Below, one piece after another: positions 1 through 5,833 of a stretch of 5,833 nucleotides of DNA. Positions within the stretch are counted from its first letter, which is position 1. Each line of letters starts with the position of its first letter. This DNA comes from Anaeromyxobacter sp. (lineage in GTDB: Bacteria; Myxococcota; Myxococcia; Myxococcales; Anaeromyxobacteraceae): positions 1 to 5,833 of the forward strand of contig JAHWYA010000140.1 of the NCBI GenBank assembly GCA_020028115.1, written 5' to 3'. The notes beneath the pieces were generated by a model. That model had not been told where the DNA came from and did not search any database. It saw only the letters and a list, made by a program, of their open reading frames with translations. The position numbers and the translations under genes were made by a program.

Positions 1-1438
1 GGCCTTCCGGCGGCTCATCTACGAGGAGCTGTTCTTCCTCCAGCTCGCCCTCGCCCGGCGCAGGCGCGGGGTCCGCGCCCAGGCGGGCATCGCCTTCGAC
101 GCGTCCGCGAGCGCCGTCCGGCAGGCGACGGCGAGGCTGCCGTTCACCCTCACCGGCGCGCAGGAGCGGTCGCTCGCCGAGATCGCCCGGGACATGGCGC
201 GCCCGGAGCCGATGAACCGGCTCCTGCAGGGCGACGTCGGGAGCGGCAAGACCGCGGTCGCGTTCGCCGCGATGATGCTCGCCGTCCAGTCCGGCTGGCA
301 GGCCGCGCTCATGGCGCCGACGGAGATCCTCGCCGAGCAGCACGCGGCCACGCTCTCGGGGTGGCTCGCCGGGAGCGGCGTCGAGGTGGCGCTCGTGGGC
401 GCCGCCGCGCGCGGCAAGGCGCAGCGCGAGGCGCGGGCCGCCGTCGCCGCCGGCCGGGCGCGGATCGCCGTCGGGACGCACGCCCTCGTGGAGGAGGACG
501 TCGGGTTCGAGCGGCTCGGGCTCGTGGTCGTCGACGAGCAGCACCGCTTCGGCGTCATGCAGCGGCTCGCGCTCATCGCGAAGGGACGCCGCCCGGACGT
601 CCTCGTCCTCACGGCGACGCCGATCCCCCGCACCCTCGCCCTCGCGTTCTACGGGGACCTCGACCAGTCGAAGATCGGCGAGCTGCCGCCGGGCCGGACC
701 CCCGTCGCGACGAAGCTGTACGGCGACTCGCAGCGGCGCGCCGCGTACGACGTCGCGCGCCGGGAGCTCGAGGCGGGGCGCCAGGTGTACGTCGTCTACC
801 CCCTCGTCGCGGAGTCGGCGAAGACCGACCTCGCCGACGCGACCACCGGCGCGGCCGAGCTCGCGAAGGTCTTCACGGGGCACGCCGTCGGCCTCCTCCA
901 CGGCCAGCTCAGGGCGGAGGAGAAGCGCGACGTGATGGACCGCTTCCGCGCCGGGGCGCTGCGCGTCCTCGTCTCGACGACCGTCATCGAGGTGGGCGTC
1001 GACGTGCCGAACGCGACCGTGATGATCGTCGAGCACGCCGAGCGGTTCGGCCTGTCGCAGCTCCACCAGCTGCGGGGTCGCGTGGGCCGCGGCGCGGAGA
1101 AGAGCCACTGCCTGCTGATCGCGCACTTCCGCCGGACCGGCGACGACGCGCGCGAGCGGCTCCGCGCGGTGGAGCGGACGCAGGACGGGTTCGAGATCGC
1201 GCGCGAGGACCTCCGGATCCGCGGCCCCGGGGAGCTCCTCGGCACGCGGCAGTCCGGCCTCGCGATCCTCGACGTCGCCGACCTGTACCGCGACGAGTCG
1301 ATCCTCGAGGAGGCGCGCGAGGACGCCTTCGCGCTCGTCGAGGCCGACCCGGACCTCGCGCGCCCCGAGCACGCCGCCGCCGCGGAGGCCCTCCGGCTCC
1401 GCTGGGCGGAGCGGCTCTCGCTCGCGCAGGTGGGGTAG
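1..1438 (+). CDS. recG: ATP-dependent DNA helicase RecG, 3' portion (5' end outside window)
   Basis: RecG is a superfamily 2 DNA translocase that regresses stalled replication forks and branch-migrates Holliday junctions in recombination repair; it acts on the nucleoid. The frame is open from base 2 and 478 residues are visible before the TAG at 1436-1438. Family members are about 690-800 residues, so the N-terminal wedge/OB domain lies outside. The visible part opens with the RecG-typical stretch RLIYEELFFLQLALARRR. Helicase motifs follow in order: Walker A GDVGSGKT (nt 230-253), motif Ia MAPTEILAEQH, DEQH box (nt 533-544), motif III LTATPIPRTLAL, motif V VSTTVIEVGVDVPNA and motif VI QLHQLRGRVGRG. 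The conserved C-terminal signature RGPGELLGTRQSG (around nt 1220-1258) separates RecG from Mfd and PriA. The ATG at 194 is internal to the helicase domain and is not the gene start. No key residue looks lost. The next gene starts 48 bases downstream. Confidence 0.97.
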   Translation, partial: AFRRLIYEELFFLQLALARRRRGVRAQAGIAFDASASAVRQATARLPFTLTGAQERSLAEIARDMARPEPMNRLLQGDVGSGKTAVAFAAMMLAVQSGWQAALMAPTEILAEQHAATLSGWLAGSGVEVALVGAAARGKAQREARAAVAAGRARIAVGTHALVEEDVGFERLGLVVVDEQHRFGVMQRLALIAKGRRPDVLVLTATPIPRTLALAFYGDLDQSKIGELPPGRTPVATKLYGDSQRRAAYDVARRELEAGRQVYVVYPLVAESAKTDLADATTGAAELAKVFTGHAVGLLHGQLRAEEKRDVMDRFRAGALRVLVSTTVIEVGVDVPNATVMIVEHAERFGLSQLHQLRGRVGRGAEKSHCLLIAHFRRTGDDARERLRAVERTQDGFEIAREDLRIRGPGELLGTRQSGLAILDVADLYRDESILEEAREDAFALVEADPDLARPEHAAAAEALRLRWAERLSLAQVG

Positions 1439-1473
1439 CGGTTCTCGCGCGCGCGGGGGAGGTGGCGCGGCGT

Positions 1474-1479
1474 TATCAT
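1474..1479 (+). promoter_or_regulatory. candidate -10 box (TATCAT) for a leaderless pcm transcript
   Basis: TATCAT is an AT-rich hexamer matching five of six bases of TATAAT, in an otherwise G/C-dominated gap. It ends exactly 7 bases before the GTG of pcm, the distance at which sigma-70-type transcription usually starts, so the mRNA would begin at the start codon. No clear -35 is seen 16-19 bases upstream, where the sequence is GC-only. The zinc-ribbon gene has the same geometry, which strengthens the call. Confidence 0.6.
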
Positions 1480-1486
1480 CGAGGGC

Positions 1487-2104
1487 GTGAGCGCCGAGTT
1501 GGCCGCCTTCCTCCGGGACCAGGGGATCCGGGACGAGCGGGTCCTGCTGGCGATGGCGCAGCTCCCCCGCACCGCGTTCGTGCCCGAGCACCTGCGCGAC
1601 GACGCGGACGCCGACCGGCCGCTCCCGATCGGCCACGGCCAGACCATCTCGCAGCCGTTCGTCGTCGCGTTCATGACCGAGCGGCTCCGGCTCGCGGGAG
1701 GCGAGCGGGTCCTCGAGGTGGGCACCGGGTCCGGGTACCAGACCGCGATCCTGGCGCTCCTCGCCAAGGAGGTGTTCTCGATCGAGGTCGTCCCCGAGCT
1801 CTCGGAGCGGGCCCGCGCGGTCCTCCTCGGCCGCCTGGGCCTCGGGAACGTCCGGCTGCGGATCGGCGACGGCACGCTCGGCTGGCCAGAGGAGGCGCCC
1901 TTCGACCGGATCGTCGTGACCGCCGCCGCGCCCGAGGTCCCCCCTGCGCTCCTCGACCAGCTCGCGGCGGGAGGGCGGATGATCCTGCCGGTCGGGGCGG
2001 CCCCGGACGGGCAGGTGCTCCGGCTCGTGGACCGCGGGCGCGACGGCGCCACCCTCCAGACGGACCTCCTCGGCGTCCGGTTCGTGCCGCTGACGCACGG
2101 CTGA
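1487..2104 (+). CDS. pcm: protein-L-isoaspartate O-methyltransferase
   Basis: This cytosolic enzyme transfers a methyl group from S-adenosylmethionine to the alpha-carboxyl of L-isoaspartyl residues in aged proteins, starting their repair to aspartate. The protein has 205 residues, normal for bacterial Pcm. Visible signatures are the N-terminal GIRDERVL and FVPE (residues 13-34), the substrate loop [11 protein letters not shown] (47-57) with the conserved Ser55, SAM motif [12 protein letters not shown] (75-85), acidic E100 after strand 2, [14 protein letters not shown] (127-140), [16 protein letters not shown] (144-159), GGRMILPVG and the terminal VRFVPLTHG. The start is GTG at 1487, which gives the family's usual N-terminus. 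There is no convincing Shine-Dalgarno, but a TATCAT hexamer ends 7 bases upstream, so a leaderless transcript starting at or next to the GTG is inferred. It follows recG by 48 bases, and readthrough from recG is possible. The family call is secure; the leaderless reading is inference. Confidence 0.96.
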   Translation: MSAELAAFLRDQGIRDERVLLAMAQLPRTAFVPEHLRDDADADRPLPIGHGQTISQPFVVAFMTERLRLAGGERVLEVGTGSGYQTAILALLAKEVFSIEVVPELSERARAVLLGRLGLGNVRLRIGDGTLGWPEEAPFDRIVVTAAAPEVPPALLDQLAAGGRMILPVGAAPDGQVLRLVDRGRDGATLQTDLLGVRFVPLTHG

Positions 2105-2137
2105 CGGAGCGGGCTACGGGATGCGCTCCGCGCGCGC

Positions 2138-2143
2138 TACAAT
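2138..2143 (+). promoter_or_regulatory. candidate -10 box (TACAAT) for a leaderless zinc-ribbon transcript
   Basis: TACAAT matches five of six bases of the sigma-70 -10 consensus. It is followed by seven bases (CCCGCGG) and then the ATG at 2151. The distance implies that transcription starts at or within a base or two of the start codon, giving a leaderless mRNA. No -35 hexamer is recognisable. The box also decides the start: the in-frame ATG at 2121 lies upstream of it and would not be in this transcript. Confidence 0.65.
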
Positions 2144-2150
2144 CCCGCGG

Positions 2151-2699
2151 ATGATCGTCTGTCCCGTCTGCGAGCACCAGCAAGCCCAGGGCGCGGAGTG
2201 CGACGTCTGCGGGAAGCGGCTCGTCCTGGGCGTCACCGCGGCGGACCTCGCGATCCCGGCGGTCGACGGCCTCGAGCCGACGCTCCACGCGCCCGCCGCG
2301 GCGGTGGCCGGCGAGCGCGTCGCCGAGCTCGAGCCGACCCTTCACGACCCGGCCCCGGCGCGCGCGGCGATCCCCGACGACCACACCCCCGACCTGGAGG
2401 CCACGCGGGCGGCGCCGGTCGACGTGGTGGTCGAGACGACGCCCGACCTCGAGCGGACCGCGGCGGAGGTCCCCGACGACGCCCCGACGTCGCTGCCGGC
2501 GTTCGTGACGTGCCGCTACTGCCGGACCCCTGCGATGCCGGGCGAGCGCCTCTGCGGCGGATGTGGGATGCGGCTGCCGGTCTTCCCGGGCGCATCCGGC
2601 GTCGCCGCGGCCGCGGCGGCGCTCCGGATCTGCTCGTGCGGGACGACCCTGCGCGACGGCGTGTCGCTCTGCCCGAACTGCGGCGCGCGGCGCGGCTGA
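2151..2699 (+). CDS. zinc-ribbon protein of unknown function with a repeated LExT linker
   Basis: The protein has 182 residues and no recognised enzymatic domain. It carries three four-cysteine clusters that should each bind one zinc ion: C4-x2-C7-x9-C17-x2-C20 at the N-terminus, C121-x2-C124-x10-C135-x2-C138, and C161-x1-C163-x10-C174-x2-C177 at the C-terminus. Between the first two lies a Pro/Ala/acidic, probably disordered linker of about 100 residues with four similar units: LEPTLHAP (41-48), LEPTLHDP (60-67), DLEATRAAP (81-89) and DLERTAAEVP (99-108). There is no signal peptide or membrane segment, so it is probably cytosolic. The chosen start, ATG 2151, gives MIVCPVC, typical of zinc-ribbon proteins that begin directly at the first CxxC, and sits 7 bases after a TACAAT box. 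An in-frame ATG at 2121 would add ten arginine/alanine-rich residues and lies upstream of that box. Zinc ribbons often mediate protein or nucleic-acid binding, so an adaptor role is possible, but the function is unknown. It begins 46 bases after pcm. Confidence 0.85.
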   Translation: MIVCPVCEHQQAQGAECDVCGKRLVLGVTAADLAIPAVDGLEPTLHAPAAAVAGERVAELEPTLHDPAPARAAIPDDHTPDLEATRAAPVDVVVETTPDLERTAAEVPDDAPTSLPAFVTCRYCRTPAMPGERLCGGCGMRLPVFPGASGVAAAAAALRICSCGTTLRDGVSLCPNCGARRG

Positions 2700-2715
2700 T
2701 ACCAGAGTCAACTGG

Positions 2716-2735
2716 GGCGGCCCTCGGGGGTCGCC
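2716..2735 (+). other. strong hairpin 17 bases after the zinc-ribbon stop codon; possible terminator
   Basis: Bases 2716-2723 pair with 2728-2735 in an eight-base-pair stem containing one G-T wobble (2720/2731), closed by a four-base loop TCGG. The position just after the TGA (2697-2699) suits a transcription terminator or an mRNA-stabilising 3' structure. No T-tract follows (the next bases are TGCCCGTG), so a canonical intrinsic terminator is not supported. Factor-assisted or U-less termination remains possible. Confidence 0.45.
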
Positions 2736-2787
2736 TGCCCGTGAACGGACCGGCAGTGAAGTCGGCCGTCGCTCGCGCGCCCGTGCG

Positions 2788-2807
2788 CTCCGGATCGCGT
2801 TCCGGAG
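2788..2807 (+). repeat. perfect 7-bp inverted repeat in intergenic region
   Basis: CTCCGGA (2788-2794) and TCCGGAG (2801-2807) are perfect reverse complements separated by a six-base spacer TCGCGT. It lies midway between the zinc-ribbon gene and the activase gene, upstream of the tentative promoter. It could be a second termination hairpin, although no T-run follows, or a regulator binding site. Short GC-rich dyads arise easily at this base composition, so function is uncertain. Confidence 0.4.
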
Positions 2808-2842
2808 AGTGAGACGAGGTCGCGTTCGTCACGCGATTGACC

Positions 2843-2873
2843 TTGGACAAGCCGCATCGGGGTCGGATAGGGT
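2843..2873 (+). promoter_or_regulatory. tentative promoter of the activase gene
   Basis: This is one of the least GC-rich stretches of the intergenic region. TTGGAC (2843-2848) could be a -35. GATAGG (2866-2871, 17-base spacing) or TAGGGT (2868-2873, 19-base spacing) could be the -10. A better -35 match, TTGACC (2837-2842), is poorly spaced for either. Each hexamer matches the consensus only partly, so this is a weak call. Transcription from here would give a leader of roughly 50 bases containing the 2891-2905 dyad and the ribosome binding site. Confidence 0.3.
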
Positions 2874-2890
2874 CTCGACTCCGCCGGGGG

Positions 2891-2905
2891 GGGCGTAGTA
2901 CGCCC
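2891..2905 (+). promoter_or_regulatory. perfect 15-bp dyad in the activase leader (operator or leader hairpin)
   Basis: GGGCGTA (2891-2897) and TACGCCC (2899-2905) are exact reverse complements around a single central G. The site lies downstream of the tentative -10 and 10 bases before the Shine-Dalgarno. As DNA it has the shape of a repressor operator. As RNA it could fold as a five-base-pair stem, GGGCG/CGCCC, with a TAGTA loop close to the ribosome binding site. It is preceded by a run of G, giving eight consecutive G in total (2886-2893). Confidence 0.45.
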
Positions 2906-2915
2906 TGCGCGCGAC

Positions 2916-2924
2916 GGGAGGGAG
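2916..2924 (+). promoter_or_regulatory. Shine-Dalgarno of the activase gene
   Basis: The purine run GGGAGGGAG precedes the ATG at 2928. Its GGGAGG part ends 6 bases before the start codon, a good Shine-Dalgarno spacing. In frame, a TAG at 2868-2870 closes the frame upstream and no ATG, GTG or TTG lies between it and 2928, so this site fixes the start. pcm and the zinc-ribbon gene have nothing comparable. Confidence 0.8.
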
Positions 2925-2927
2925 CAC

Positions 2928-5833
2928 ATGGAGCGTTTCATCGGAGTCGACGTCGGGGCGGAGACGATCAAGCTCGCCGAGCTGGGCGGGTACGACGACG
3001 GGCTGCGGCTCGTCCGCCACGCCGTCGTTCCCCACGGGAAGGAGCCCGCCGAGCGGCTCCTCGAGATCCTCCAGTCCTGGGACTGGCGGACGGTCTCGTC
3101 CGTGGCTGCGACAGGGCGCCTCGGCCGGCAGCTCGCGGTCGACCGGATCCCCACGCGGAACGCGCTCTTCAAGGGCTTCCGGTTCCTCTACGGGGACGAG
3201 CCCGCCACGGTGGTCTCCATCGGGAGCCGGGGCATCTGCGTCCTCGAGATCCCGGCGGCCGGCGAGTCGGTCTATCGCGAGTCGTCCCGGTGCGCGCAGG
3301 GGACCGGCAACTTCCTCCGCCAGCTCGTCGGACGGTTCGGCCTGACCGTCGAGGAGGCCGCCCTCGCCGCCGAGGGGGTGGAGAAGCCCGCGCCGCTCTC
3401 CGGGCGGTGCCCGGTCATCCTCAAGACCGACATGACGCACCTCGCGAACAAGGGCGAGCGGCAGGAGCGCATCCTCGCCGGGCTCCTCGACGCCATCGCC
3501 GAGAGCGCGGAGGTCCTGGTGAAGCCGCGGCGGTCTCCGCCGCGCGTGCTCCTCACCGGCGGCGTCACCCGCTCGCGCCGCGTGCGCGAGCACTTCCGCG
3601 GGTTCCTCGAGCGGAGCGGCATGAGGCTCTTCGAGCCCGACAGCGGCGAGGAGCTCGTCCTCGAGGCGGTCGGCTGCGCCGTCCACGCGGCGGAGATGCG
3701 CCCGGGGGCGCGCGCGCTCGAGGACCTCATCCGCGAGCTCGACGTGGCGGGGATCGAGTCGGTCCCGTCGCTCAGGGGCGCGCTCCCGCGCGTCCGCCGC
3801 ATGACCGCGCCGCCGCCGGCCGCCGCCGGCCCGGCGGAGACGATCGACGTCGTCCTCGGCTTCGACATCGGCTCGACCGGGGCGAAGGTCGTCGCGCTCG
3901 ACCTCGCGCGGCGCGAGCCCATCTGGGAGAGCTACGGCCGCACGAGCGGCGATCCCGTCGGCGCCGCGCAGGCGCTCATGCGGGACTTCCTGAAGGGCCC
4001 GGTGGCGGGCGCCCGGATCCGCGCGTTCGGCACCACGGGCAGCGGCCGCGAGATCGTCGGCTCCCTCCTGGCCACCTGCTTCGGCACCGAGTCGGTCTTC
4101 GTCCTGAACGAGATCGCCGCCCACGCGAAGGGCGCGCACCACTACGACCCGCGCGTCGACACGATCTTCGAGATCGGCGGGCAGGACGCGAAGTACGTGC
4201 GCCTCGAGAGCGGCCGCGTCGTCGACGCGGCGATGAACGAGGCGTGCAGCGCTGGCACCGGCTCCTTCATCGAGGAGCAGGGCAGCCGGTTCGACGGCGT
4301 GACCCACGTCTCGCAGCTCGGCCAGATCGCGCTCGGCGCGGACGAGAGCGCCGCGCTCGGCCAGCACTGCTCGATCTTCATGGCGGAGGTGATCGACGAG
4401 GCGGTCGCCGCGAGCGTCCCGCGCGACCAGATCATCGCCGGGCTCTACGAGTCGGTCATCCAGAACTACCTGAACCGCGTGAAGGGCAGCCGCTCCGTCG
4501 GCGACGTCATCTTCTGCCAGGGGATGCCCTTCGCCTCGGACGCCCTCGCCGCCGCGGTGGCGCGCCAGACCGGCGCCGAGGTCGTCGTCCCGCCGAGCCC
4601 CGGCACCGTCGGCGCCCTCGGCATCGCGCTCCTCGCCGCGGAGAAGGTGCAGCTCGACGGCGCCGCCGGGATCGACGGCGCGCGCTTCCTCGCCGCGCAG
4701 GTCGAGGGCAAGGACCAGTTCGTCTGCAAGTCGACGAGCGGCTGCGGCGGCAGCGGCAACAAGTGCCGCATCGACCGGCTCACGACCCACCTCGAGGGCG
4801 AGAAGAAGAAGTTCACCTGGGGCGGAAGCTGCTCCCTCTACGACCAGGGCTCGCGGAAGCGGAAGCTCCCGGAGGGCACGCCGGACCCGTTCCGCGCCCG
4901 CGCCGAGCGGATCGAGGAGATCGGCCGCACGCTGTCCGAGCAGCGCCGCGGCGGCAAGGTGGTCGCGCTCAGCGACGACTTCCAGCTGAAGGGGATGTTC
5001 CCCTTCTACGCGACGTTCCTGCACGGCCTCGGCCTCGACCTCGAGGTCATGCCCGGCGGCGGGCGCGCCGCGCTGCGCCGCGGCATCGAGGGGGCGAACG
5101 TCCCCTGGTGCGCGCCGATGCAGCAGTACCACGGCGCGGTCGCGAGCCTCGCCGAGCGCGAGGCGGACTTCCTGTTCGTCCCGATGGTCCGGGAGATCCA
5201 GCGCGTCGCCGGCGAGCGCGCGTCCCAGCTCTGCCCGGTGGTGCAGGCGAGCCCGGACGTCCTCGCCTGGGACCTCGGCCCCGCGACGAAGAAGCGGATG
5301 CTCTCGCCGGTCGTGGACGTCGGGCCCGGCGCCCTCGACTCCCCGGTGTTCGAGGCCTCCTGCGAGGCCCTCGCGGCGATGGTCGGCGTGAAGGGCGCGA
5401 AGGTCTTCCGCGAGGCGTTCGTCCGCGCGCGGGAGGCGCAGCTCGCCTTCGACGCCGCCCTGCTGCGCGACGGCGCCGCCGCGCTCGAGCGCGCGCGGAG
5501 GGACGGCCTCGTCCCCGTGGTCGTGCTCGGCCGCACCTACACGATCCACGACGACGTCCTCAACTCGAACCTGCCGACGATCCTGCGCGAGCAGGGGGCC
5601 GTCGCGATCCCCGTCGACGCGCTGCCGGTCGGGGAGGACGCGCCGATCTTCGAGAACATGTTCTGGGGCCACGGGCAGCGGATCCTCCGCGCGGCGTGGC
5701 AGATCCGCCGGACGGACGGCGTCTACGCGCTGTTCGCGTCGAACTACTCCTGCGGTCCGGACAGCTTCACGCACCACTTCGTCCAGGACCTCATGGCGGG
5801 GAAGCCCTTCACCACCATCGAGACCGACGGCCA
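2928..5833 (+). CDS. large tandem CoA-dehydratase activase (BadF/BadG/HgdC type) fused to a DUF2229/HgdB-like domain, 3' end outside window
   Basis: The frame is open to the right edge with 968 residues visible. Related multidomain proteins run to roughly 1400 residues, so the end is missing. Domains in order: activase copy 1 (about 3-250), with D8-V-G-A-E-T-I-K15, C122 in CAQGTGNF, C161 and G211-G212; a Pro/Ala linker (292-307); activase copy 2 (about 308-590), with D313-I-G-S-T-G-A-K320, E395-IAAH, phosphate-2 loop IGGQDAK (416-422), C440 in CSAGTGSF and C481 in CSIF; a cysteine connector C600-C606-C613-C635; then the acceptor-like domain from about 677, with C728, C769, GRTYTIHDDVLNSNLP from 868 and SCGPDSF with C942. 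HgdC-type activases are ASKHA ATPases whose [4Fe-4S] cluster bridges a homodimer and pushes low-potential electrons into a 2-hydroxyacyl-CoA dehydratase, benzoyl-CoA reductase or double-cubane protein. The family call rests on these motifs. Both copies keep the cluster cysteines, but copy 1 lacks phosphate-2. The natural substrate is unknown, and benzoyl-CoA reduction specifically is not supported. The protein is probably cytosolic and oxygen-sensitive. Confidence 0.9.
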   Translation, partial: MERFIGVDVGAETIKLAELGGYDDGLRLVRHAVVPHGKEPAERLLEILQSWDWRTVSSVAATGRLGRQLAVDRIPTRNALFKGFRFLYGDEPATVVSIGSRGICVLEIPAAGESVYRESSRCAQGTGNFLRQLVGRFGLTVEEAALAAEGVEKPAPLSGRCPVILKTDMTHLANKGERQERILAGLLDAIAESAEVLVKPRRSPPRVLLTGGVTRSRRVREHFRGFLERSGMRLFEPDSGEELVLEAVGCAVHAAEMRPGARALEDLIRELDVAGIESVPSLRGALPRVRRMTAPPPAAAGPAETIDVVLGFDIGSTGAKVVALDLARREPIWESYGRTSGDPVGAAQALMRDFLKGPVAGARIRAFGTTGSGREIVGSLLATCFGTESVFVLNEIAAHAKGAHHYDPRVDTIFEIGGQDAKYVRLESGRVVDAAMNEACSAGTGSFIEEQGSRFDGVTHVSQLGQIALGADESAALGQHCSIFMAEVIDEAVAASVPRDQIIAGLYESVIQNYLNRVKGSRSVGDVIFCQGMPFASDALAAAVARQTGAEVVVPPSPGTVGALGIALLAAEKVQLDGAAGIDGARFLAAQVEGKDQFVCKSTSGCGGSGNKCRIDRLTTHLEGEKKKFTWGGSCSLYDQGSRKRKLPEGTPDPFRARAERIEEIGRTLSEQRRGGKVVALSDDFQLKGMFPFYATFLHGLGLDLEVMPGGGRAALRRGIEGANVPWCAPMQQYHGAVASLAEREADFLFVPMVREIQRVAGERASQLCPVVQASPDVLAWDLGPATKKRMLSPVVDVGPGALDSPVFEASCEALAAMVGVKGAKVFREAFVRAREAQLAFDAALLRDGAAALERARRDGLVPVVVLGRTYTIHDDVLNSNLPTILREQGAVAIPVDALPVGEDAPIFENMFWGHGQRILRAAWQIRRTDGVYALFASNYSCGPDSFTHHFVQDLMAGKPFTTIETDG

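Noticed and set aside
2121..2150. Upstream in-frame ATG (2121) as start of the zinc-ribbon gene
   Set aside because: It would add ten residues encoded over the TACAAT box and has no good ribosome binding site. The ATG at 2151 gives the typical MIVCPVC start and fits the leaderless geometry.
361..2154. A 597-codon + strand frame crossing recG and pcm
   Set aside because: It is an Arg/Pro/Gly-rich frame-shadow running across two well-supported genes. It has no domain.
2716..2735. Canonical intrinsic terminator
   Set aside because: The stem is good but no T-tract follows, so it is recorded only as a hairpin with possible terminator function.
2843..2858. Sigma-54 (-24/-12) promoter at TTGGAC...
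   Set aside because: The GG is not followed by GC at the required ten-base spacing, and the GGCAC core is missing.
3801..3803. Internal ATG (3801) as a start of a separate single activase gene
   Set aside because: The frame is continuous with copy 1, which keeps conserved cysteines and motifs, and the ATG lies in the interdomain linker. One fused protein is the simpler reading.
2829..5777. A 982-codon open frame on the minus strand
   Set aside because: It is antisense to the activase gene along its whole length. Its composition is Arg/Ala/Asp/Leu/Val-rich low complexity with no recognisable motif. Long antisense frames are expected opposite genes with G/C-biased third positions.
2928..5833. 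Benzoyl-CoA reductase subunit BadF/BadG/BcrA/BcrD in the strict sense
   Set aside because: Those are single-domain activase subunits encoded beside the catalytic subunits. The fusion layout and lack of aromatic-degradation neighbours do not support that assignment.
1..5833. Mobile elements, CRISPR arrays, tRNA or rRNA genes
   Set aside because: No regularly spaced direct repeats, transposase motifs, terminal repeats or tRNA/rRNA signatures were seen on either strand.

Overview
The window is very GC-rich bacterial DNA, with codon third positions almost all G or C. It carries four genes, all on the + strand. The first and last are cut by the window edges. Composition and gene style resemble high-GC Myxococcota/deltaproteobacteria such as Anaeromyxobacter-like organisms. 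That is an impression from sequence style, not a database result. An ATP-driven FeS activase points to an anaerobic or facultatively anaerobic life.

Layout. 1-1438: 3' part of recG, the branch-migration helicase for fork rescue and recombination repair. 1487-2104: pcm, protein-L-isoaspartate O-methyltransferase, a protein-repair enzyme. 2151-2699: a small zinc-ribbon protein of unknown function, with three four-cysteine clusters and a four-times repeated LExT motif in its linker. 2700-2927: a 228-base intergenic region with two hairpins, a tentative promoter and a perfect 15-base dyad just before a strong Shine-Dalgarno. 2928-5833 (open at the right edge): a large multidomain protein with two tandem BadF/BadG/HgdC-type activase domains, a four-cysteine connector and a DUF2229/HgdB-like acceptor domain.

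The first three genes look like housekeeping or regulatory genes and do not form an obvious pathway with the fourth. pcm and the zinc-ribbon gene each have a -10-like hexamer (TATCAT, TACAAT) ending exactly 7 bases before the start codon and no Shine-Dalgarno. Both are therefore probably transcribed from their own promoters as leaderless mRNAs. The activase gene has a conventional leader and a good Shine-Dalgarno instead.

The most interesting object is the large activase fusion. Its N-terminal activase copy has lost the phosphate-2 nucleotide motif, yet it keeps both cysteines that bridge the [4Fe-4S] cluster in HgdC homodimers. The second copy keeps phosphate-2 but has an altered glycine motif. 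This suggests an intramolecular pseudo-dimer feeding ATP-energised electrons to the fused acceptor domain. The substrate is unknown.
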